In this document: piece by piece, positions 26,521-34,077 of the stretch
Position numbering within the stretch: position 1 is the first letter of the stretch
How the letters are laid out: every line of letters starts with the position of its first letter
NCBI GenBank assembly: GCA_963786295.1
Contig: CAWAYV010000048.1
Location: 1-44,010, forward strand
From: JACCZX01 sp963786295
Lineage (GTDB): Bacteria; Pseudomonadota; Gammaproteobacteria; Burkholderiales; Burkholderiaceae_F
DNA: 44,010 nt
Direction: 5' to 3'
Translations under genes and position numbers: made by a program
Notes under the pieces: model-generated
Told to the model about the DNA's origin: nothing
The model's database searches: none
Seen by the model: only the letters and a program-made list of their open reading frames with translations

Positions 26521-27426
26521 CACGCTCGTTACGCAGTGCGGAGCGAACGCAGGTGCGCGCCCGTGTGATTGCGACTTTCGGCCGTCAATCGTTGATCGAC
26601 GATGCTGCACACATCAGGCAGGCCACGCGGCGCGGCAGGCGCGGCGACGTCGTTGTCGGAGATTGCGTGCTGGCCAGCGTCACGTCGGCGGAACAAGCAC
26701 GGATCGAATCGATCGAGCCGCGCTCGACGCTTCTTTTTCGCACCGACAAATATCGCACCAAGGAACTTGCGGCCAACGTCGATCAGGTGATCATCGTTTT
26801 TGCAGCGCGCCCGGCGTTTAACCGCTGGTTCATCTGGAAAGCTTTGGTGGCGGCGACAGCGGCCGGTATCGAAGCGCTGGTGTTGCGTAACAAGATCGGA
26901 TCTGGCGGAGTCCGACGATGCGAGTTCATTTTTGCAGCAAGTATCGCAGTTGGGTTGGCGCACGCTGGCGCTATCGGCCAAGGTCGAGAGCGATCGATCG
27001 CGCGAATTGTTGCTGCGCGAAGTCGCGGGGCGCAAAAGTTTGATGGTCGGGCAGTCGGGCATGGGCAAGTCGACACTTCTCAACCTGCTGATTCCCGATG
27101 CAGCGGGCCCGCACGCAGCAGTACTCAGAACGCCTGAACGCCGGCAAGCAGACGACGACGGCATCGCGCTGGTTCTCTTTCGACGGCGACAGCGCATTGG
27201 TCGATACCGCTGGCTTCGAAGAATTCGGGCTCGCGCACCTGAGCTTCGATGAGATCGCGGCAACATTTCCCGAATTCAAGGGCGCTGCTCGGCCATTGTC
27301 GATTTCAGGACTGTCGCCACTCGGAGGAACCCGGCTGCGCCATTCGTGCGGCACTTGCCGACGGCACCATCGCGCCTGAACGCTATGAGTTTTATCGCTC
27401 GCTGTGCTGCAGCATCGCTCGCATGA
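26517..27426 (+). CDS. rsgA: Small ribosomal subunit biogenesis GTPase RsgA, several frameshifts in this sequence
   Basis: Circularly permuted GTPase that helps mature the 30S subunit. In order: OB-fold (RGRRGDVVVGDCV), VDQVIIVFAARPAFN, the G4 NKID motif, GQSGMGKST (P-loop), GKQTTT, DTAGFEEFG, PEFK, and the zinc motif GHCRFQDCRHSEEPGC. These lie in four frames. One extra G at 26898-26899, at 27104-27106 and at 27280-27282 restores NKIDLAESDDA, IPDAAARTQQ and PEFKALLGHC. A fourth extra base near 27404 would give an ATGA overlap with the next gene and a length of 301 residues; without it the frame runs on into the DUF2007 gene. The GTG start overlaps the upstream stop. Confidence 0.9.
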
Positions 27427-27731
27427 AACTTCTGGCGCGCGCCGACAATTCGTTGCAAGCCTCGATCTGGGCGGACACCTTGCGCGCTGCAGGTATTCGC
27501 TGCGAGCTGCGCAATACGGCGCTGTCGGGCGCACTCGGCGAAATTCCGTTCCTGGAGTGCGCTCCGCAAGTATGGATCGAGCGCGACTATGACGAGCCGC
27601 GCGCGCGAGAGATCCTGCAGCAACTTCGGCAGCCGATGCACGAACCGCATTGGCGGTGCACAGGATGCGGTGAATATTCAGAGCCGCAATTCGGCAGCTG
27701 CTGGCAATGCGGAGTCGCGCGACCTGCATAG
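27423..27731 (+). CDS. DUF2007 protein with C-terminal zinc ribbon
   Basis: 102-residue small protein. The first two thirds (MKLLARADNSLQASIWADTL, LRNTALSGALGEIPFLECAP, VWIERDYDEPRAREIL) match the DUF2007 putative signal-transducing family, which has a ferredoxin-like fold. The C-terminus adds a Cys4 ribbon, CTGCG and CWQCG separated by a short loop, which probably binds zinc. The start ATG most likely overlaps the rsgA stop by ATGA after correction of a frameshift. Function unknown. The family is often found next to translation or stress genes, but nothing in the sequence shows a partner. Confidence 0.85.
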   Translation: MKLLARADNSLQASIWADTLRAAGIRCELRNTALSGALGEIPFLECAPQVWIERDYDEPRAREILQQLRQPMHEPHWRCTGCGEYSEPQFGSCWQCGVARPA

Positions 27732-27773
27732 AGAAGCCATGAGATCGGCCCGCGCAGTAGTTTTGCAGGGCTT

Positions 27774-28739
27774 CTAGGCGAACAGGCTGGCGAGTGTCAG
27801 GAGCAACAGCAATACCAACCAGAGCAACAACGTACGCCACACCAGGCCCACCACGGCGCGTAACGCCGGCGCTCTCGGCTCGGCCAGACCGGCGCCTTCG
27901 TTGCCGACCTCGTCGAAATAGCGCGCGCTTTCGACGGCCGGCATCAGCCGCAAGTTGAGCGCGCCACTGGCCGCCGCCAGAATCAGCGTGCGCGAATCGG
28001 GCGCCGGCATGCCATTGACCGGCTGCTGACGCGATACTTGCCGCCAGCAGTAAATCGCCCCTTCAAAGTCGCCGACGACGGCAAAGCCCAGCGCGGTCAG
28101 TCGCGCCGGTATCCAATCGATCCACGCGAACGCGCGGCGCGCAAAATCGCCGAAGCGATCTGGCGGTGTCGCCGTCACTGGCGGCCGGTTCCACGCGCGC
28201 GAGACGTGCTCGGCGAGCCGATAAACGACCGCCCCGATCGGGCCAGGGAGCACGACAAACCAGAAGAACACACCGAAGACATGCCGTTGCGAAAGCAGCA
28301 GGCCGTGTTCGATCGTCTGCCGCACGACTTCATCCTGGTCGAGATCCGCGGCGGTGTAAGTGGGATCGCTCTGCCGTTTCCATGCAGTCAGCTCACTGCG
28401 CGCCGCGATCAGATCACCGTTGGCCAGCGCGATCTGAATCTCGGTGCCACGATGACTGAACTGCCGAAAGCCGAGCGCGAAGAACAGCACGCCCACATTG
28501 ACCGCCAGGCCGAGCAGCCAGTGAATCGAAACGGCGATCGAATAGACGGCTCCGACGATCAGTGCGAGGCCGACGACGACCAGCAGCCATGCATAGACGC
28601 CGTGTTGCCAGCGACCCGCGTTCAGATTCCGTTCAGCCCACGCCGAGATTTGTCGCACACTGCCGTAAACAGGATTCTCGGCCGGCAACGGACGCACCTG
28701 TTCAAGCAACAACGTGATGACGAGCGATAGCAAAGCCAT
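27774..28739 (-). CDS. CobD/CbiB-like membrane protein
   Basis: 321-residue integral membrane protein related to CbiB/CobD, the inner-membrane enzyme of cobalamin side-arm attachment, and more distantly to AmpE. An N-terminal helix with LLLEQVRPLP is followed by helices at about 47-95, 150-185 (VFFWFVVLPGPIGAVVYRLAEH) and 295-320. Betaproteobacterial homologues occur without other cobalamin genes next to them, and none is seen here, so a role in B12 synthesis is not established. It is convergent with the DUF2007 gene and lies 52 bases downstream of the NUDIX gene. A strong GC hairpin separates it from the NUDIX gene. Confidence 0.85.
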   Translation of the reverse strand: MALLSLVITLLLEQVRPLPAENPVYGSVRQISAWAERNLNAGRWQHGVYAWLLVVVGLALIVGAVYSIAVSIHWLLGLAVNVGVLFFALGFRQFSHRGTEIQIALANGDLIAARSELTAWKRQSDPTYTAADLDQDEVVRQTIEHGLLLSQRHVFGVFFWFVVLPGPIGAVVYRLAEHVSRAWNRPPVTATPPDRFGDFARRAFAWIDWIPARLTALGFAVVGDFEGAIYCWRQVSRQQPVNGMPAPDSRTLILAAASGALNLRLMPAVESARYFDEVGNEGAGLAEPRAPALRAVVGLVWRTLLLWLVLLLLLTLASLFA

Positions 28740-28753
28740 GTGTATTCAGGGGA

Positions 28754-28773
28754 GCCGGCGCTGGCGCGCCGGC
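28754..28773. other. GC-rich hairpin between the NUDIX and CobD-like genes
   Basis: GCCGGCGC and GCGCCGGC form a perfect 8-bp stem around TGGC (28754-28761 and 28766-28773). It lies in the 52-bp gap read through from the NUDIX gene to the CobD-like gene. No T-tract follows on the minus strand, so it is more likely an RNA stability or attenuation element than a complete intrinsic terminator. Confidence 0.45.
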
Positions 28774-28791
28774 AACGGAGATTGTTTAATT

Positions 28792-29544
28792 CTAGTTGCT
28801 ACGGTCGGCGCGTAGGAACTGATACAGGTTGCGCAGGATCGCAGCGGTCGCGCCCCAGATGAAATAGCGGCGACCCTCGGCTGCGCGCTCCGGCGTTGCA
28901 TACGGCATCGCGTAAAACGTGCGGCTTGTATCGCCGAGTTGAACAATTCTGCGTTCGTGATTGATCGGATCCATCAGGAACGCGAGCGGGACTTCGAATA
29001 CTTCCGAGACCTCGAACGCGTCGAGCACGGGTGAAAACGCACGCTCGATCAAACCGATTACGGGGGTGACCTTGTATCCGGTCGCCGTCAGGTATTCGGG
29101 CAGGGCGCCGATCACGTCCACATTGGCAGGCGGCAGACCGATTTCCTCGTGCGCTTCGCGCAACGCCGTTGCAATCGCGTCAGCGTCGTTCTCCTCGACC
29201 CGCCCGCCGGGGAAACTGATCTGCCCGGCATGATCGTGCAAATGCGCCGTGCGCTCCGTCAGCAGCACGCAGACTCCGTCGGCGCGAACGATCAGCGGAA
29301 TCAACACCGACGCGACGCGTGGTGGCCGGTCCGGATTGAACAAACGCATGTCGGCCCGCAACTCGGGCTGCCACGGCGGTGGGGCAGCGAAGCGCTGCCT
29401 GATGGCCGAAGCGCGAAGTTCCTCGGCGAGGACGGCGGCGCCCCGCACTTCGGCTGCTGCAAACGCCGGATCGTGCGGAACCGACTCGGGCTCGAAGATC
29501 GGCCTTACTGTCAGAGGATCGACGTCGTTGTCGGAAGAGCTCAT
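28792..29544 (-). CDS. NUDIX hydrolase, probable CoA pyrophosphatase (NudL-like)
   Basis: 250 residues. The Nudix box GGRVEENDADAIATAL with REAHEEIGL is complete (about residues 115-140) and is preceded by the CoA-pyrophosphatase feature LLTERTAHLHDHAGQISFPGG within about 25 residues. The enzyme would cleave CoA or acyl-CoA to 4'-phosphopantetheine and 3',5'-ADP. The N-terminal 90 residues hold no other domain. It lies just after the rplS terminator on the same strand, so it probably has its own promoter or is expressed by readthrough. This neighbour order is familiar from Burkholderiales. Confidence 0.92.
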   Translation of the reverse strand: MSSSDNDVDPLTVRPIFEPESVPHDPAFAAAEVRGAAVLAEELRASAIRQRFAAPPPWQPELRADMRLFNPDRPPRVASVLIPLIVRADGVCVLLTERTAHLHDHAGQISFPGGRVEENDADAIATALREAHEEIGLPPANVDVIGALPEYLTATGYKVTPVIGLIERAFSPVLDAFEVSEVFEVPLAFLMDPINHERRIVQLGDTSRTFYAMPYATPERAAEGRRYFIWGATAAILRNLYQFLRADRSN

Positions 29545-29551
29545 CGCGGCG

Positions 29552-29578
29552 AAAAAAAAGCCGCCGTGCTGGCGGCTT
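29552..29578 (-). terminator. Rho-independent terminator after rplS
   Basis: Read on the minus strand, AAGCCGCC and GGCGGCTT form a perfect 8-bp stem (29578-29571 and 29565-29558) around a 5-base loop, followed by a T-tract of eight (29559-29552). It begins 18 bases after the rplS stop and ends 7 bases before the NUDIX start, closing the ribosomal operon. Confidence 0.9.
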
Positions 29579-29596
29579 CATATAGAGAAGCGCGAG

Positions 29597-30028
29597 TTAT
29601 TCGGTCTCGGCTCGAGCCGCCTTGTCCGCCGCGGCTGCATCTGCTGCCGTCTTGTCCGCTGCGCTCTTATGCTGCAGCTTTTCGCGGATGCGCGCTGATT
29701 TGCCCGAGCGGTCGCGCAGGTAATAAAGCTTCGCGCGACGCACGTCACCGCGGCGCTTGACCTCGATCGATGCAATCGTCGGCGAATACAGCTGAAACGT
29801 GCGCTCGACGCCCTCGCCGCTCGATACCTTGCGCACGACGAACGATGAATTCAGTCCGCGATTGCGACGGCCGATCACGACGCCTTCGTACGCCTGCACC
29901 CGCTTGCGGGTGCCTTCGACGACGTTGACGTTAACGACGACGGTGTCGCCAGGGGCAAAGACGGGTATTTCCTTGTTAGCGCTGACGCGCGCCAGCTCTT
30001 CCTGCTCCAACTGCTGAATGACGTTCAC
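29597..30028 (-). CDS. rplS: 50S ribosomal protein L19
   Basis: 143-residue L19, a large-subunit protein at the 30S-50S interface. The conserved body covers residues 1-118: PGDTVVVNVNVVEGTRKRVQ, EGVVIGRRNRGLNSSFVVRK and VKRRGDVRRAKLYYLRD. The last 25 residues form an Ala/Lys/Asp-rich tail with repeated AADK units that goes beyond the usual length of about 115-130; similar charged tails occur in some betaproteobacterial L19. It is the last gene of rpsP-rimM-trmD-rplS, 81 bases after the trmD stop, and is followed by an intrinsic terminator. Its ribosome site is clear (CAGGAGAATAAA before the ATG). Confidence 0.98.
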   Translation of the reverse strand: MNVIQQLEQEELARVSANKEIPVFAPGDTVVVNVNVVEGTRKRVQAYEGVVIGRRNRGLNSSFVVRKVSSGEGVERTFQLYSPTIASIEVKRRGDVRRAKLYYLRDRSGKSARIREKLQHKSAADKTAADAAAADKAARAETE

Positions 30029-30109
30029 TTTATTCTCCTGAATCCATCGTGCTGCGAGTGTCTAGTTTTTTTCTCGCATCAGAGGATGGCTGATTTCAAC
30101 GGTTCTGCT

Positions 30110-30866
30110 TCATTTTGTGGTGGCAACTTCTGTCGGTGACCGCAATTGTCCCTCATCGGCCGCGCTCAATTGACCCCCGATCCGAGCGCGATTGATCAGA
30201 TCCGGCCGTTGCCGTGCCGTTAGAGCAAGCGCCTCGCGCCGGCGCCACTCGGCGATCTGCGCATGGTGCCCCGACAACAGCACTTGCGGAACCGCCATGC
30301 CGCGCCAACTCTCAGGTCGCGTGTAGTGCTTGGCATCGAGCAAGCCCGGCAGCAAACGACTCATCCGCCGCCGACGCATCTTTCAACGCGCCGGGCAATT
30401 GCCGAACGACCGCATCGATCAGCGCCATCGCCGCAATCTCGCCGCCGGACAATACAAAGTCGCCAATCGAGATAACCTCATCTACGCACACATCGATGAA
30501 TCGCTGATCGATTCCTTCATAACGCCCGCAAACCAGCGCCAGTGATTCACCGGCGAGAGCGAATCGGCGCACGCGTGCATCGTTGAGCGGAACGCCATTA
30601 GGGGCGAGCGCAATCACCCTGGCACCACCTCCGCCATTTTTGACCGCCGCCAGTGCGTCCGCCAATGGCTGCGCCATCATCACCATTCCCGGCCCGCCGC
30701 CAAACGGCCGATCATCGATCGTTCGGTGCGCGTCATCGACAAAGTCGCGCGGATTCCAGGTATGAAGCGACCATCGACCTTCACCGTGCGCGCGCTGCGT
30801 GATTCCGTGCTCGACGATGGCCGAGAACATCGACGGAAACAGCGTGATAACGTCAAACCGCATCAT
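30110..30866 (-). CDS. trmD: tRNA (guanine-N1)-methyltransferase, one frameshift in this sequence
   Basis: SPOUT-fold enzyme that makes m1G37 in tRNAs and prevents +1 ribosomal frameshifting; essential or nearly so. The N-terminal part MRFDVITLFPSMF, FGGGPGMVM, LVCGRYEGIDQR and IGDFVLSGGEIAAM is intact to about residue 173. The frame then breaks and continues as GLLDAKHYTRPESWRGMAVP and VLLSGHHAQI. One extra C in the CCC at 30345-30347 accounts for it; corrected, the join reads SFAAGLLDAKHY and the protein has 251 residues, which is typical. Loss of TrmD would be severe, so a sequence error is far more likely than a pseudogene. Confidence 0.93.
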
Positions 30867-30891
30867 TGAAACTCAATCATTGATCTCGTTG

Positions 30892-31431
30892 CTACCAATC
30901 GCTTTGCCAATCAACCCGGATGACCCTGGCATCGGACTCAATTGCTTCGACGTACTGATCGACCAGCGGAATCAGCAGCGATTGTCCCCGTTGTGCCCCT
31001 TCCACTTCAAGCCACTGCGTAGCCGCGCCGCTTCCACTTTCAGTACCGCCGATGCGCAGGCCGGATACCGCGCCGAGCTCAAACCCGTCTCGATTGACCA
31101 CACGGTAGCCGACGACATCGCTCAGGTAATGCTCGCCCTCACTTAGCACCGGAAAATCGCTACGCGCTACTGCGATCGTCCCGCCCTTTAGCGCGTCAGC
31201 GGCTTCCTTGCTTTCACATCCCGCCCACTTGGCCAGCATCGATTCAGCGTGCCGCTTGACGTCCTGGACCGTCAGCTCTCGCGGCTCCGGACCGCCTAGA
31301 AGCCACCAGTGATGCACACGCTCAAGCACGACTCCATCGATGGCAAACGGAGCAATGCGAACCCAGCCCTTCAATCCGTAGGCGCCGCGCACGGCGCCAA
31401 GTTCGATCAAGTCGCCGGGAGCCCGCTTCAC
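30892..31431 (-). CDS. rimM: Ribosome maturation factor RimM
   Basis: 179 residues; binds ribosomal protein S19 and helps assemble the 30S head. The N-terminal barrel begins LIELGAVRGAYGLKGWVRI, and the C-terminal PRC-barrel holds HYLSDVVGYRVVNRDG and ends LLIPLVDQYVEAIESDARVI. It starts 2 bases after the rpsP stop and is followed after 25 bases by trmD, the standard order. No anomalies. Confidence 0.97.
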   Translation of the reverse strand: MKRAPGDLIELGAVRGAYGLKGWVRIAPFAIDGVVLERVHHWWLLGGPEPRELTVQDVKRHAESMLAKWAGCESKEAADALKGGTIAVARSDFPVLSEGEHYLSDVVGYRVVNRDGFELGAVSGLRIGGTESGSGAATQWLEVEGAQRGQSLLIPLVDQYVEAIESDARVIRVDWQSDW

Positions 31432-31433
31432 AA

Positions 31434-31718
31434 CTACGCAGCGGCGGCCTGCTCCTCCGCCGGCACGACGGCCTCGGGCGCCGGATTGGCTTTCAGCAGC
31501 CGCGCCACCGTCGGCGACATCCTGGCGCCGACGCCTGTCCAGTACGTCAACCGATCCGTGGCAATGCGAAACTTCGGCTCGCCTCCGGCAGCTACCGGGT
31601 TGTAAAAGCCGACGCGCTCGATGAAGCGGCCATCGCGCGGATTACGCGAATCGGTGGCAACGATGTTAAAAAACGGGCGCTTTTTGGCGCCGCCGCGCGC
31701 AAGTCGAATGACGACCAT
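31434..31718 (-). CDS. rpsP: 30S ribosomal protein S16
   Basis: 94 residues starting MVVIRLARGGAKKRPFFNIV, with RDGRFIERVGFYNP and RLTYWTGVGARMSPTVARLL. The last 15 residues are an Ala/Glu/Pro-rich tail, as seen in related betaproteobacteria. The ATG at 31718 has a good ribosome site (AAGGAATTCAC). It is the first gene of the operon, with a candidate promoter at 31787-31816. Confidence 0.97.
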   Translation of the reverse strand: MVVIRLARGGAKKRPFFNIVATDSRNPRDGRFIERVGFYNPVAAGGEPKFRIATDRLTYWTGVGARMSPTVARLLKANPAPEAVVPAEEQAAAA

Positions 31719-31786
31719 GTGAATTCCTTGGGTTTGCTGGCGACCCCGCGTCTTGGTGTCCGAAGCGGTGCCGCACAAAGCCCATG

Positions 31787-31816
31787 ATTGTATCCGCGCT
31801 CACCGCCCCACAGCAA
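31787..31816 (-). promoter_or_regulatory. Candidate rpsP operon promoter
   Basis: On the minus strand TTGCTG (31816-31811) and TACAAT (31792-31787) are spaced by 18 bases; the -10 is a 5/6 match. The leader to the rpsP ATG would be about 60 bases. Sequence-based only. Confidence 0.5.
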
Positions 31817-31859
31817 GCCGCTTAAGCGGCGTCCTATGATCGGCGCCAGGTCCTACAGA

Positions 31860-32270
31860 ATGAGCCATTTTCGGCATAAAGCATTTGCGGCTTTGCTCGC
31901 GTCGCTGACCGGAGCGCTGGGTTTGCATCGACTGTACCTGGGGCAGCGGTTCTGGTGGCTCCCGCTGGCGGTGACGCTGATGGCGCTGCCGCTGATCATC
32001 GGCGTCGACAATTGGTATCAGACCCCGGCATTCTTCGTCTTGATGGTGCCGGTGGTCGCAGGCTTCATCCACGCGCTGGTGCTCGCGCTGATGCCCGACG
32101 AGCGCTTCGACGCACGATTCAATGCAACGCAGTCAAGACGCAACCGCAGCGGATGGGATGCGGTGCTGGTTGCAGTGGCAACGTTGCTCGTTGGCGCCGT
32201 CGTACTGATGACAACAATCGCATTAATAACTCAGACCTACTTCGAGTACGCGCTGAAGGTGCGTTCTTGA
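31860..32270 (+). CDS. TM2 domain membrane protein
   Basis: 136 residues. The N-terminal TM2 domain is clear: FAALLASLTGALGLHRLYLG and then a second helix (LPLAVTLMALPLIIGV). Two further helices follow at about 60-80 and 105-130, separated by a charged loop (PDERFDARFNATQSRRNRSG). I chose the ATG at 31860 (MSHFRHK) because the upstream extension overlaps the rpsP promoter region and is not conserved in character. Function unknown. It is divergent from rpsP and convergent with the radical SAM gene, whose stop is 2 bases away. Confidence 0.85.
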   Translation: MSHFRHKAFAALLASLTGALGLHRLYLGQRFWWLPLAVTLMALPLIIGVDNWYQTPAFFVLMVPVVAGFIHALVLALMPDERFDARFNATQSRRNRSGWDAVLVAVATLLVGAVVLMTTIALITQTYFEYALKVRS

Positions 32271-32272
32271 AG

Positions 32273-33400
32273 TCAGAACAGATCGAGTTGCGGAGTAGCC
32301 AGCTGCGGCGCGCTGAACAAGTCATTACGCAGCGGTGGAATTTCGCGATTAAGCCGTAGCTTCGCCGCAGCTTTCTCAAAGCGCTGCCTAATCAGCGCCG
32401 CCCACGCACCTTCGCCGGTCATCCGCTTGCCGAATTGCGAGTCATAGTTTTTGCCGCCTCGCATATCGCGCACCCGGTTCATTACGCGCTCCGCGCGATC
32501 TGGGAAGTGCGCTTCGAGCCATTGCATGAACAATGGGGCGACTTCCCACGGCAGGCGCAGCACCGTGTAGTGCGCCTGCCAGGCACCCGCTTCGGCGGCG
32601 GCTTCGAGCACGCGCTCGATCTCTGGCTCGTTGATGAACGGGATGATCGGCGCGACGTTGACGGTGACCGGAATGCCGGCCGCTGCCAACGTGCTGACGG
32701 TTCGCAGTCTGCGCGCCGGGCTTGCTGCGCGCGGCTCCAGAATGCGCGATAGCGAGTGATCCAACGTCGTGATGCTGATCGTCGCCGCCACGACGCCTTT
32801 AGCTGCCACGGGCGCCAGCAGATCGATGTCACGCTCGATCAGCGCAGACTTCGTGATCAACCCGAACGGGTGGTGAGCGCGCGTTAGCACTTCGACGATG
32901 CCGCGCGTGAGCTTGAGCTCGCGCTCGATCGGCTGGTACGCGTCGGTAATGACGCCGAGTGCGATGACTTTCGGCTTGTAACCGGGGGCAGCGAGCTCTC
33001 GCTGCAGAAGTTCGACCGCGTTGCGCTTTGCCACCAGCTTTGTCTCAAAGTCGAGGCCTGGCGAAAGATTCAGATAGCTGTGAGTCGGCCGCGCAAAACA
33101 ATAAATGCAGCCGTGTTCGCAGCCGCGATACGGGTTGATCGAGCGATCGAACCCGATATCCGGCGACTCGTTGTAGGTGATCAGACTCTTTGCTGTCTCG
33201 AGGGTCGTCGAGGTGGCCAGCGCGGGCAGAGGCTCATCGTCACACTCCAACGTGGCGTGCCGCTCGGCTTCGGCCGCATCGCTGTCCGGCTCGCGCGCGA
33301 CCGACTCGAAACGATGCGCAATGTTGGAAACAGCACCGCGCCCTTTGCGCACCCACGTGACTGGTACCGCGACGGGCCCCGCCGAATCGTTTCGATGCAT
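32273..33400 (-). CDS. PA0069-family radical SAM protein (SplB-like)
   Basis: 375 residues. The radical SAM cluster motif CEHGCIYC (CxxxCxxC) is near residue 93, preceded by SINPYRG and followed by FARPTHSYLNLSPG, the pattern of the PA0069/Rv2578c group, which is related to spore photoproduct lyase. A TIM-barrel follows, with VTDAYQPIER and VNVAPIIPFINEPE. The protein should bind a 4Fe-4S cluster and SAM; its substrate is unknown, and DNA repair is suggested by its control. A perfect LexA box lies 24 bases upstream of the ATG at 33400, overlapping the likely -10. As I recall, the Pseudomonas aeruginosa homologue PA0069 is also in the LexA regulon. Confidence 0.93.
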   Translation of the reverse strand: MHRNDSAGPVAVPVTWVRKGRGAVSNIAHRFESVAREPDSDAAEAERHATLECDDEPLPALATSTTLETAKSLITYNESPDIGFDRSINPYRGCEHGCIYCFARPTHSYLNLSPGLDFETKLVAKRNAVELLQRELAAPGYKPKVIALGVITDAYQPIERELKLTRGIVEVLTRAHHPFGLITKSALIERDIDLLAPVAAKGVVAATISITTLDHSLSRILEPRAASPARRLRTVSTLAAAGIPVTVNVAPIIPFINEPEIERVLEAAAEAGAWQAHYTVLRLPWEVAPLFMQWLEAHFPDRAERVMNRVRDMRGGKNYDSQFGKRMTGEGAWAALIRQRFEKAAAKLRLNREIPPLRNDLFSAPQLATPQLDLF

Positions 33401-33423
33401 TGGCCGAATGACCTTCTTTCGAA

Positions 33424-33443
33424 TACTGTATATTTATACAGTA
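33424..33443 (-). promoter_or_regulatory. LexA (SOS) box upstream of the radical SAM gene
   Basis: A 20-base near-palindrome with CTGT (33426-33429), 8 A/T bases, then ACAG (33438-33441), flanked by TA on both sides, matches the full LexA consensus used in gamma- and betaproteobacteria. It is 24-43 bases before the start codon of the radical SAM gene and contains a TATAAAT that could be its -10. The gene on the other side (DUF3501) ends towards it, so only the radical SAM gene is a plausible target. Confidence 0.9.
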
Positions 33444-33470
33444 TCTGAGCATCCCGCGACCATCCCGCTC

Positions 33471-34073
33471 TTAAGCTTTGTTGGCGCTGAAATCCCGTGC
33501 GAGCGAGGCCTGGACTTCGGGCGCGACCTCGTCAAGCCGTACCGTGTAGTTTGGGTGATCGATACCGAGCGCCACCGCCGCGCCTTGCTGAAAAGCACGA
33601 ATCACCGCAGGCTCGAATTCGAAGCGAAGAAAGTGAACCGACGAAGTCTTTTCTTCATTCTCGCGCGGCAAGTCCTCGTCGGCGACGGCGTACACCGGTG
33701 AGTAACCATCGACCTCGACGTAAACGCGATTCTCAATGCCCCTCAGCCGCGCAAGCTCGATCTTGCGAAGCACCGGGTCTTCGTACTCGATCATCATCGT
33801 CGCCTTCAGGTTCGTACCGTCTGGAATCAACGGCACATAGGCGTCTAGCTCGTCCTGAATGCCGCGCTCCTCGAACGTTTTTTCGATTCGCAGCATTTCC
33901 TGAATCTGATAGCGGATCGTCAGTTCGTCTTCGAAGATCAACGTGACGTGTTCGCCGAGCCGCACGGTGCGATTTTTCTTGTGCGCGATCACCCTGGCGC
34001 GAAAGTCGTGGCGCTCGCGGGCGTACGCTTCGAGTGTTAACAGGCTCTCGCGCGCAATGCGGCTCGGCATCAT
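33471..34073 (-). CDS. DUF3501 family protein
   Basis: About 200 residues, soluble, starting MMPSRIARESLLTLEAYARE. Family features include VRLGEHVTLIFEDELTIRYQ, IPDGTNLKATMMIEYEDP and a C-terminal GIDHPNYTVRLDEVAPEV. No catalytic motif is recognisable. The start is ATG at 34073 or the adjacent ATG at 34070, both 4-7 bases after the Fe-S protein stop. It is the last gene of a rubrerythrin, Fe-S protein, DUF3501 set that I know as a recurring neighbourhood in proteobacteria, so a shared role in peroxide or redox defence is an inference from context. Confidence 0.9.
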   Translation of the reverse strand: MMPSRIARESLLTLEAYARERHDFRARVIAHKKNRTVRLGEHVTLIFEDELTIRYQIQEMLRIEKTFEERGIQDELDAYVPLIPDGTNLKATMMIEYEDPVLRKIELARLRGIENRVYVEVDGYSPVYAVADEDLPRENEEKTSSVHFLRFEFEPAVIRAFQQGAAVALGIDHPNYTVRLDEVAPEVQASLARDFSANKA

Positions 34074-34077
34074 TACC

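Noticed and set aside
27249..27731. RsgA C-terminus fused to DUF2007
   Set aside because: A further single-base insertion near 27404 explains the continuity; removing it gives an ATGA junction and a whole-number RsgA length.
27732..27775. Inverted repeat AGAAGCC/GGCTTCT as a bidirectional terminator between DUF2007 and the CobD-like gene
   Set aside because: Only 7 bp with a 30-base loop and no T-tract; it overlaps the stop of the CobD-like gene.
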